Notes under the pieces: model-generated
The model's database searches: none
What the model saw: only the letters and a program-made list of their open reading frames with translations
What the model was told of the DNA's origin: nothing
Assembly: GCA_012032575.1 (NCBI GenBank)
Contig: JAAUSP010000114.1
Span: 1 to 16,177 of the forward strand
Length of the DNA: 16,177 nucleotides
Origin: Anaerolineales bacterium
GTDB lineage: Bacteria; Chloroflexota; Anaerolineae; 4572-78; J111
Reading direction: 5' to 3'
Translations under genes and position numbers: made by a program
Shown here: positions 7,556-14,111 of the stretch, piece by piece
Position numbering within the stretch: the stretch's first letter is position 1
How the letters are laid out: the number at the start of each line of letters is the position of its first letter

Positions 7556-7598
7556 GTTTGAATTTCGTTTGAGTTTTCACATAAATTTATATTATCAT
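7556..7598 (+). promoter_or_regulatory. Direct repeats and possible promoter upstream of lipoprotein operon
   Basis: GTTTGAA (7556-7562) and GTTTGAG (7567-7573) repeat with an 11-bp period on the plus strand. A TATTAT (7590-7595) or TATCAT (7593-7598) -10-like hexamer follows. It is the same half-site type as at 7489-7506 and faces the sugar-binding operon, about 115 bases upstream of the ATG at 7689. The intervening region is AT-rich and holds no open gene. Confidence 0.4.
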
Positions 7599-7665
7599 GA
7601 CTTTATCGGCAGCTAAAAATTTCTCTCCAACTTTAGCCGCAAAAACCGCACAAATTTGGGCCATC

Positions 7666-7674
7666 TGGTATACT
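7666..7674 (+). promoter_or_regulatory. Extended -10 next to lipoprotein start
   Basis: TGGTATACT is an extended -10 element (TG, one base, TATACT). A transcript from it would begin near 7681, only about 8 bases before the ATG at 7689, and no ribosome binding site is visible before that ATG. The mRNA could therefore be nearly leaderless. A convincing -35 is lacking. Confidence 0.4.
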
Positions 7675-7688
7675 ATGGTAGTTAAAAA

Positions 7689-9074
7689 ATGACCTCAAAA
7701 GAATTCAACCGGCAATCATTTTATTCGACGGCTAAAACCTCGCGGCGAGTCTTTTTGCGGCTGGGCAGCCTGGCCGCAGCCGGCGCTGCCTTGACAAGTT
7801 GCGCCCCGACGTTATCGCTCTCGTCCTTCTCTGCCGAGCAGTCCACGCCGGAAAAAGTGCAACTGGTCTACCAGGATTGGAGCACCGAATGGTTTCCCCC
7901 CATGGTCCAGCAGCTTCTGGCCGAATTTCACGAAGCCCATCCGCATATCCACGTTTTTTACACCCCTGACCCCGAAAACCTGGAAGAGAAGATGATCGCC
8001 GATTTACAGGCCGGGGCTGCGCCCGATGTATTTGAAGGCTGCTGCGACTTTTTCCCAATATGGGCGCAGCAGGATTACACTCTCGATTTGCACCCTTTTG
8101 TGGCAGCCGACCTGGACCAGGAAACCATTAACGATTGGAACCCAGCTCAGTACCGCTCTTTTTTCACCCGCGATGGCCGGCAGTACGGCCTGCCCAAATA
8201 TCACGGGGCCTTAGCCCTGTATTATAATAAAGATATTTTTGACGAATTTGGGGTGGAATATCCTACTTCGGCCTGGACCCACGATGATTACCTGGCCGCG
8301 ATGCGCCGGCTCACCCACGACCGTGACGGCGACGGTCAAACCGACTTGTGGGGCAGCATGGTTGATATTACCTGGGACCGGCTGCAAATCCACGTTAACG
8401 GTTGGGGCGGCCATTTTGTTGACCCCGCCGACTCGACCCGCTGCCTCATGGCCGAACCCGAAGCTCTGTCTGCCCTGGAATGGTTGCGCGCCCGCATGCA
8501 CGACGACCGGGTGATGGCTACTTTTTTGGATGTCAAGAATGTGCCAACCCGTCAGGCTTTTTTTGCCGAAAAACTGGCGATGGTCGAAGACGGTTCCTGG
8601 GCCTTAAAAGATATTCTGGCTAATGCCAAATTCAGGCTGGGCGTCGCTCCTTTTCCGGCCGGCCCGGTTCGACGTGTTACCCTGGCAACCACCGACGGCT
8701 ACGGCATCTATGCCGGCACCCGGCATCCCGAAGCGGCCTGGGAGCTGGTTAAATTTCTTATTAGCAAAGATTATGGCCGGGCTATGGCCCGCACCAATTT
8801 TCTCCAGCCGGCTCGAGCCTCTCTCATCGAGGAATGGATTGGCTTTATTCAGGCGGAATTTCCTGAGCAAACCCGCGATGTTGACCTGGCCGCCTTTGCC
8901 GACGGCCATCTCAAAGGTTACTCCGTTACCGCCGAAATTTTTGCCAACCAGGCCGAAGCCCAACAAATTGCCGATGCAGCCTGGCATCAAATATTTACGT
9001 TGGGCCAGACCGCTGTGGCTGAATTAGCCCAGGTGTGCCGCCAGATTCAAGCCGCGCAGCCACCTACGAAATAG
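7689..9074 (+). CDS. Sugar-binding lipoprotein (ABC family 1 binding protein)
   Basis: This 461-residue extracellular solute-binding protein is of the carbohydrate family 1 type (MalE/UgpB-like). The N-terminus carries a Tat-type signal, SRRVFLRL (18-25), a hydrophobic stretch and a lipobox LTSC with C38, so it should be exported folded and anchored to the outer face of the membrane. Family features include the opening VQLVYQDWS, PDVFEG, the GLPKYHGALALYYNKDIF segment, an EF-hand-like loop DRDGDGQTD and the C-terminal TDGYGIYAG. No permease or ATPase gene is nearby. Instead it is followed after 10 bases by a Cache-domain kinase and then a regulator, so it may present a bound sugar to the kinase rather than feed a transporter, as known for XylFII-LytS-type systems. 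The ligand is unknown. Use as an ordinary transporter subunit with permeases encoded elsewhere remains possible. Confidence 0.9.
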   Translation: MTSKEFNRQSFYSTAKTSRRVFLRLGSLAAAGAALTSCAPTLSLSSFSAEQSTPEKVQLVYQDWSTEWFPPMVQQLLAEFHEAHPHIHVFYTPDPENLEEKMIADLQAGAAPDVFEGCCDFFPIWAQQDYTLDLHPFVAADLDQETINDWNPAQYRSFFTRDGRQYGLPKYHGALALYYNKDIFDEFGVEYPTSAWTHDDYLAAMRRLTHDRDGDGQTDLWGSMVDITWDRLQIHVNGWGGHFVDPADSTRCLMAEPEALSALEWLRARMHDDRVMATFLDVKNVPTRQAFFAEKLAMVEDGSWALKDILANAKFRLGVAPFPAGPVRRVTLATTDGYGIYAGTRHPEAAWELVKFLISKDYGRAMARTNFLQPARASLIEEWIGFIQAEFPEQTRDVDLAAFADGHLKGYSVTAEIFANQAEAQQIADAAWHQIFTLGQTAVAELAQVCRQIQAAQPPTK

Positions 9075-9084
9075 AGCAAAGCCA

Positions 9085-12000
9085 ATGTTCATCGGAGTTC
9101 GCTGGGGCAGTCTCTACACCAAAATTATCGCCTGGTCTTTTGTGCCGACCGTCCTGATTCTGGTGACAGTGGCGCTGGTTACGTTTTACGCTTATGAACG
9201 TGTCACCGAAAACCTGGTCATTGCTCGCGATCAGGAATTGGTCAGGCTTTCGGCCAGCCAATTGACGGTTGAACTGGACGAGTATACTAATCTATTGGCG
9301 CTGGCCGCCCGGATTATGGCCGCCTCACCGGCTGAGGCCGAACAAACTTTGCGCGAGAACAGCAGTCGTCTGGTTATCTTTGATGGCGGCGTGGTGATGC
9401 TTGACAATTTTGGCCGGGTTGTGGCCGCCGGGCCGGAACGAGCCAGGATTATCGGCCAGGACTGGTCCGACCGCTCCTATTTCCGCCAGATGGCTCGCAC
9501 CCCCCGCCCTATCTTTTCCGATATTGTGACCGATGGCCCGCAAGGGCTGGAGGTCATCGCCCTGGCTGTGCCGGTCACCGGCGATCAAGGCGAATTTTTG
9601 GGGGTAGTTGTGGGCATGTTCCGGCTGGGGGCCAGAACCGTCAGCGCCTTTTACGGGGGGATTGTCAAGCAGCGCCTGGGCGAAAGCGGCCAGACTTATC
9701 TGATTGACAGCACCGGTCGGGTGATCTATCACTCTGACATCAACCGGATTGGGGAAGATTTCTCCACGCAGCCGGTTATTCAGGCGGCCAAAGCCGGTCG
9801 AACCGGCTCGATCCGCACCCGCGACTTGACCGGGCGCGATATTGTGGCTGGTTACGCCCCGGTACCCGGCACCCCCTGGGCGCTGGTGACTGAAGAAAGC
9901 TGGACGGCTTTGACCAGCGCCAGCCAAAGCTATCGTTGGTCTCTCCTTTATTGCTGGCTTTGGGCGTCATTGTGCCGACTCTGGTTGTAACCAGGGGTGT
10001 GCGGCACATCACCAGGCCCATCGAAGATTTGACCAAAGCGGCCCAGGCGATGGCCCAAGGCGAATTTAACCAGAAAATTGTGGCCCGCACCGGCGATGAA
10101 ATCGAAGCCCTGGCCGGGCAGTTTAACCTCATGGCCGCTCAAATTCAGGAGTCGTATGGCACCCTGGAACAGCGGGTAGCTGCCCGCACCAATGAGTTGG
10201 CCGCCTTGACCAAACAGTTTGCCATTCTCAACGCCATCAGTGCCAGCGTCAACGAGTCGCTGGACCTGGAGGAAACGTTGAACCGGGTGCTGGACGAAAC
10301 CATGGGCCTGCTGAATCTGGAGGTAGGCGAGATTCGGTTGCTGGACGAGGAGAGCGATGAGTTAATTATCGGCGCACAGCGCGGCATGTCCCCTGAATTT
10401 ATGCGGCGGGCTGAACGGCAGCCCGTAACCGATATTTTGCCCAGTGCTGCGGCTAACCAGCCCATTATTATCGAAGATTTGCTGACCCATCCGGCTTATT
10501 CTCTACCCCGCGAGGAGGGCCTGCGTGCCCTGGCTATTTTCCCGCTGAGGGCCAGAGAGCGACTGCTGGGCGTGTTGTGTCTGGCCACCCGCCGGGGACC
10601 GCGGCCGGTAGCCCGTTCCGAACGCGAACTGCTTCGCTCGGTCAGCGATCAAGCCAGCGTGGCCATTGAAAATGCGCAGCTTTATGTTGAAACACGGCGG
10701 CGGGTGGACGAAATTGAGACTTTGTTTGCGGTGCAGCAGGCCATCACCAGCCGGCTCGATCCACAGTCAGTGCTGCAGCTCATTGCCGATGAAGCCCGCC
10801 GCTTAACCCTGGCCGGCGGGGCGTTTGTTTTTATGCTGGAACGGGATGAATTGTGCCTGTCGGTTATCTCCGGCGAACAGGCTTTTGACATTGCCGTGGG
10901 TTTTCGCATGCCCATGAACCAATCTGTGACCGGGGTGGCCCTCCAATCGGGCCAAATTCTGCGTCTGGCCGATGCCGGCCAGGACCCGCGCACCAATCAG
11001 GATTTGGTCAGACGGCTAAAAGCGCACTCATTGGTCATTGTGCCGCTGGTTTCCGGCCCCAGGATTATCGGGTCCATTTCGGTGGTAAACAAAACCACTG
11101 GCCCCTTTACCGGCGACGACGAGCGAGTGTTGAGCATGCTGGCCTCCAGCGCCATTATCGGCCTGGAAAATGCCCGCCTTTATCAGGAAGAACAGGATCG
11201 CCGCTACGAAGCCGAACAGCGCCGCCAGGTGGCCGAAGGACTGCGCGACATTTTAACCGTGCTCAACTCCAGCCGGCCGCTCAATGAAATTCTGGATTAT
11301 ATTGTGGCGCAGGGGACCCGGCTGCTGGGCAGCGAAGCAGTAGCGTTATTTCGCTTGCAGGATAAAAATGGCGGGGTACTCAAACCCCAGGCAGTTCTGG
11401 GGCTGCCGCCGGAATATCTGACTCTGGTTGAAATTCCGGTAGGAGAAGCTATTGTCGGCCGGGTGGTCCAGCAAATTAAACCTTTGGCCGTACCCGATAT
11501 AACCAAAATTCCTCCCGTGGGAACCGACAGCCTGCAACAAGACCCGGAGCAGTGGCCGCTGCTGGCTGAAACAACGTCCCGATTTCGGGCTATGCTGGGC
11601 GTTCCGCTGGTCATCAAAAATGAGGTTTATGGCGGAATTATGTTATACTATACTCAACCCCGCGAATTTACGGACGAAGAAATTGGGCTGGCCGTCTCTT
11701 TTGCCGATCAGGTCGCCCTGGCGATTGAAAACGCCCGTTTGTTCGACCAGGCCGAGCAAGCCGCCATTCTGGAAGAACGGCAGCGTCTGGCCCGAGAGCT
11801 GCACGATTCGGTGACGCAGGCGCTGTATGGGGTCACAATGTTTGCCGAGGCGGCGGCGCGTCTGTTGGGGGCCGGCAAAATCGAGCTGGCCACTGACCAT
11901 TTGAACGAACTGCGCGGCACCGCCCAGGAAGCGCTGCAAGAGATGCGCCTGCTCCTGTTTGAACTGCGCCCGCCCGTTTTAGAGGAAGAAGGCTTGATTG

Positions 12001-12377
12001 CCGCACTGCAAACCCGCCTGGAAGCGGTCGAACGGCGTTCTGGCCTGGCCACCGAGCTAACCGTAGAAGGCGATGAAGAACTGCCGGTGCCGCCCAAGAT
12101 TGAAGAGGGTTTGTATCGGATTGCCCAGGAGGCTTTGAATAACGCGCTGAAGCACGCCCAGGCCAGGCGCATTTCAATCTATTTGAATTTAGACCCGCAA
12201 AAGATCACCCTGGAAATTGCCGACGACGGCCAGGGGTTTGATCCGGTCAAGGTCCGTGACCACGGCGGATTGGGTTTGCAAGGGATGGCCGAACGGGTGA
12301 ACCAACTGGGCGCGTGTCTGACCCTGAGCAGCCAACCCGGCCAGGGAGCAAAAATTAAAGTGGAGGTACAGCCATGA
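9085..12377 (+). CDS. Cache-HAMP-GAF sensor histidine kinase, NarL type (frameshifted)
   Basis: About 1097 residues are expected. Order: membrane helix (about 15-38); an extracellular dCache sensor (about 45-275, with DRSYF, TYLIDSTGRVIYH and GYAPVPGTPWALV); a second helix (about 277-300); HAMP (304-354); three GAF domains (about 382-540, 549-708 and 719-885); HisKA_3 with the H-box ARELHDSVTQAL (H907); and HATPase_c with EALNNALKHA, DDGQGFD and GGLGLQGM. All catalytic motifs look intact, so it should phosphorylate the NarL-type regulator that overlaps it by ATGA. The frame breaks at 9947-9949: the first part runs to a stop at 9990 and the second is open from about 9936. One extra T in the TTT run joins them through the second helix (SLLLLLALGVIVP). 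If the break is real, sensor and kinase halves would be separate. The ATG at 9085 has only a weak upstream site (AGAG). It lies 10 bases after the sugar-binding lipoprotein. Confidence 0.87.
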
Positions 12378-13039
12378 GCCAAAAAATTCGTGTTTTGATC
12401 ACCGACGATCAGGCCATTGTGCGCAAGGGCATCCAGGCGCTATTGGCTACAGAGTCACACATTGAAGTGATAGGCGAGGCCGAAAATGGCAAGGAGGCTA
12501 TTCGGTTGGTTGAAAAGCTGAAGCCCGATGTGATTCTTATGGACCTGCAAATGCCGGAGATGGGCGGAATTGAAGCGATTGGGCATATTACCGGCAGCAA
12601 GCCTGGTGCCCGCATCCTGGTGCTGACCAGCTTTGCCACCGATGACAAGGTTTTTCCGGCCATCAAAGCTGGCGCGCTGGGCTATTTGCTCAAGGATTCC
12701 AGCCCGGAGGAGTTGATCCAGGCGATTCAACAAGTCCACCGGGGTGAGTCTTCGCTGCACCCCACCATTGCCCGGAAAGTGCTGCAAGAGTTATCCCGCC
12801 CGCCGGCCCCGGAACAAAGACCCACCGATGACCCCCTGACCGAACGCGAAGTTGATGTGCTGCGGCTGGTAGCGCGAGGTATGGGTAATCAGCAAATCGC
12901 CGACCAATTGATAATCAGTGAGGCCACAGTACGGACTCATGTCAGCAATATTTTGAGCAAGCTGCATCTGGCCAGCCGCACGCAGGCGGCGCTGTATGCT
13001 CTGCAAAAGGGTCTGGCTTCGTTGGACGACGCCGGCTGA
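12374..13039 (+). CDS. NarL/FixJ-family response regulator
   Basis: This is an intact 221-residue regulator. The receiver has D11-D12, phospho-acceptor D57 in VILMDLQMP, the Thr/Ser switch in VLTSF and the KDSS lysine. The C-terminal LuxR-type helix-turn-helix is clear (LTEREVDVLRLVARGMGNQQIA and ATVRTHVSNILSKL). The start ATG overlaps the kinase stop (ATGA), with a strong GGAGGT at 12362-12367, spacing 6, so the pair is translationally coupled. A HisKA_3 kinase with a NarL-type regulator is the standard cognate pairing, so phosphotransfer between them is very likely. The target genes are unknown; the adjacent downstream receiver and surface-protein genes, with their shared CTACAAC palindrome, are candidates. 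Transcription probably ends at the GC-rich hairpin plus T tract around 13067-13167 or at the terminator at 13311-13341. Confidence 0.94.
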   Translation: MSQKIRVLITDDQAIVRKGIQALLATESHIEVIGEAENGKEAIRLVEKLKPDVILMDLQMPEMGGIEAIGHITGSKPGARILVLTSFATDDKVFPAIKAGALGYLLKDSSPEELIQAIQQVHRGESSLHPTIARKVLQELSRPPAPEQRPTDDPLTEREVDVLRLVARGMGNQQIADQLIISEATVRTHVSNILSKLHLASRTQAALYALQKGLASLDDAG

Positions 13040-13046
13040 CCCAAAG

Positions 13047-13183
13047 CATGTTTGAAGTCTCATCATCCGCACCCCCTTCGACAGGCTCAGGATGCGGATA
13101 ATGGCATAAATTGAGATTGAATCGCATCCTGAGTAGCGCGAAGCGCGTATCGAAGGGTGCGGTTTTTAACGACTTTGAACATA
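13047..13183. repeat. MITE-like imperfect inverted repeat
   Basis: A long interrupted inverted repeat lies right after the NarL-type gene. The left arm is CCGCACCCCCTTCGA with CTCAGGATGCG (13067-13096). The right arm is CGCATCCTGAG with TCGAAGGGTGCGG (13123-13162). The right arm also contains a small GCGC hairpin. Flanking bases extend the symmetry: ATGTTTGAAGTC on the left against GACTTTGAACAT on the right, 10 of 12 matching. TTCGACAGGCTCAGG-type cores are common in dispersed bacterial repeats, by recollection. A T run (13163-13167) follows, so it may double as a terminator. Confidence 0.65.
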
Positions 13184-13194
13184 CCCCTGACGAC

Positions 13195-13266
13195 TGACCG
13201 CCGACCGCTGTAAACCTACCCGGCGCCTCTACTCTGTGGCGGTCTGCCGTCGGTGGTCGGCGGTCA
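13195..13266. repeat. Inverted repeat, TGACCGCCGACC arms
   Basis: TGACCGCCGACC (13195-13206) and GGTCGGCGGTCA (13255-13266) are perfect 12-base complements flanking 48 bases. Together with the preceding repeat and the following regulatory module this fills the 429-base gap 13040-13468, in which I see no gene. Confidence 0.55.
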
Positions 13267-13270
13267 TTCT

Positions 13271-13288
13271 CTACAACTTTTGTTGTAG
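13271..13288. promoter_or_regulatory. CTACAAC/GTTGTAG palindrome, copy 1
   Basis: CTACAACTTTTGTTGTAG has perfect 7-base arms around TTTT. It lies 22 bases before a terminator and about 95 bases before the GATTACAAAA promoter block of the receiver gene. The same palindrome with a different centre occurs at 13920-13937 in the same relative position. It could be a protein operator or an RNA hairpin acting on the terminator. Confidence 0.5.
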
Positions 13289-13310
13289 ATGAACTCAACC
13301 ATGTGTGGAG

Positions 13311-13341
13311 AAGGACTGTCCGGGTGGACAGTCCTTTTTGT
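13311..13341 (+). terminator. Rho-independent terminator, copy 1
   Basis: The stem AAGGACTGTCC (13311-13321) and GGACAGTCCTT (13326-13336) is perfect over 11 bases with a GGGT loop, followed by TTTGTGTA. It is placed between the NarL-type operon and the receiver gene. Its T-tract context (TTTTTGTGTA) matches the terminator at 13959-13986, although the stem sequence differs. Confidence 0.8.
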
Positions 13342-13365
13342 GTAGCTGCAATCCATCCTCTTTCT

Positions 13366-13395
13366 GATTACAAAAAGACAATTTTGGGATATGAT
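13366..13395 (+). promoter_or_regulatory. Promoter of stand-alone receiver gene
   Basis: The block GATTACAAAA contains a TTACAA -35 (13368-13373). A 16-bp spacer leads to a TATGAT -10 (13390-13395). The predicted start is near 13402, giving a leader of about 67 bases. The block and spacing are the same as at 14013-14042. Confidence 0.6.
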
Positions 13396-13468
13396 GTAAT
13401 TACGAAATTCGAGAGATTATAAGTTCAGAATGGAAACTTCGGGGTTTTAAAGAGCCTAAAGATAAAAA

Positions 13469-13918
13469 ATGGATTTAAATTTTAAGACTTCTACGTTTAG
13501 TTTTGCTTCACCTTCGCCAAAGGTAAGCGGTTTTTCTGCCGGTAAAGATAGTATTCGCGTCCTGATTGCCGACGATCACCCACGCTCGCGGCGGGGCTTG
13601 CGCGCGTTGCTGACCACGTGGCCTGGAGTCAAAGTGGTCGGCGAAGCGGCAGATGGTCAGGAAGCAGTTCACTTGGTGGAGACCCAGCATCCTGATGTGG
13701 TCTTGATGGATGCTAATATGCCGGTAATGGATGGCCTGGAAGCCACCCGGCAGATCAAAGAGCAGTGGCCGCACACAAAAATTATTTTGCTCACCGTGTA
13801 CAATGGCCGCCGGGCTGAGGCTTTCGCCGCCGGGATTGATGTATTTTTAGCTAAAGGCTGCCCCATTGATATGCTGTACTCCGCAATTTTGCCCTCTCCC
13901 GATGGGCCGGTAAAATAA
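13469..13918 (+). CDS. Stand-alone receiver-domain protein
   Basis: This 149-residue protein has a Ser/Phe/Lys-containing N-terminal extension (about 1-27) and one receiver domain. All phosphorylation residues are present: D35-D36, phospho-acceptor D81 in VVLMDANMP, T109 in ILLTV and K129 in LAKG. The receiver is most like those of NarL/FixJ regulators (IRVLIADDHPRSRRGLRALL), yet the protein stops after the receiver with no helix-turn-helix. It could be a phosphate sink, a phosphorelay intermediate or a protein-protein switch for the kinases in this island. It is flanked on both sides by the same terminator-promoter module and appears to be transcribed alone. The ribosome binding site before the ATG at 13469 is weak (AAAGAG about 17 bases upstream, and AAAGAT nearer). 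Confidence 0.88.
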   Translation: MDLNFKTSTFSFASPSPKVSGFSAGKDSIRVLIADDHPRSRRGLRALLTTWPGVKVVGEAADGQEAVHLVETQHPDVVLMDANMPVMDGLEATRQIKEQWPHTKIILLTVYNGRRAEAFAAGIDVFLAKGCPIDMLYSAILPSPDGPVK

Positions 13919-13919
13919 A

Positions 13920-13937
13920 CTACAACAAATGTTGTAG
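13920..13937. promoter_or_regulatory. CTACAAC/GTTGTAG palindrome, copy 2
   Basis: CTACAACAAATGTTGTAG has the same 7-base arms as copy 1 but a different four-base centre. It begins one base after the stop codon of the receiver gene and 21 bases before the next terminator. Confidence 0.5.
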
Positions 13938-13958
13938 GCAACCTACATCAACTGGCGT

Positions 13959-13986
13959 AAAGACCGCTCCCAAAGCGGTCTTTTTT
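13959..13986 (+). terminator. Rho-independent terminator, copy 2
   Basis: The stem AAAGACCGCT (13959-13968) and AGCGGTCTTT (13974-13983) has a CCCAA loop and is followed by TTTGTGTA. It ends the receiver transcript. Confidence 0.8.
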
Positions 13987-14012
13987 GTGTATCCCAAATC
14001 CTCTTCCAGGCC

Positions 14013-14042
14013 GATTACAAAACAGGCTTTATCCCTTATACT
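14013..14042 (+). promoter_or_regulatory. Promoter of surface-protein gene
   Basis: GATTACAAAA again holds TTACAA (14015-14020), then a 16-bp spacer and TATACT (14037-14042). The predicted start is near 14049, where an in-frame ATG also sits, so a leaderless reading from 14049 is possible. A start at 14112 with AGAGGG at 14097-14102 (9-base spacing) looks better. Confidence 0.6.
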
Positions 14043-14111
14043 GGAATAATGAAGGTAAACCCATATGTCGTTGGTAAAAACGATGTTATGGTTTACAGAG
14101 GGATGAGCGAT

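Noticed and set aside
7689..9074. Lipoprotein as part of a complete ABC importer
   Set aside because: No permease or ATPase gene lies in the operon or elsewhere in the window; kept as an alternative only because such genes could be elsewhere.
9325..9927. 200-codon minus-strand frame opposite the Cache domain
   Set aside because: It overlaps a well-supported sensor domain in full; the composition is typical of the antisense of a GC-rich coding region.
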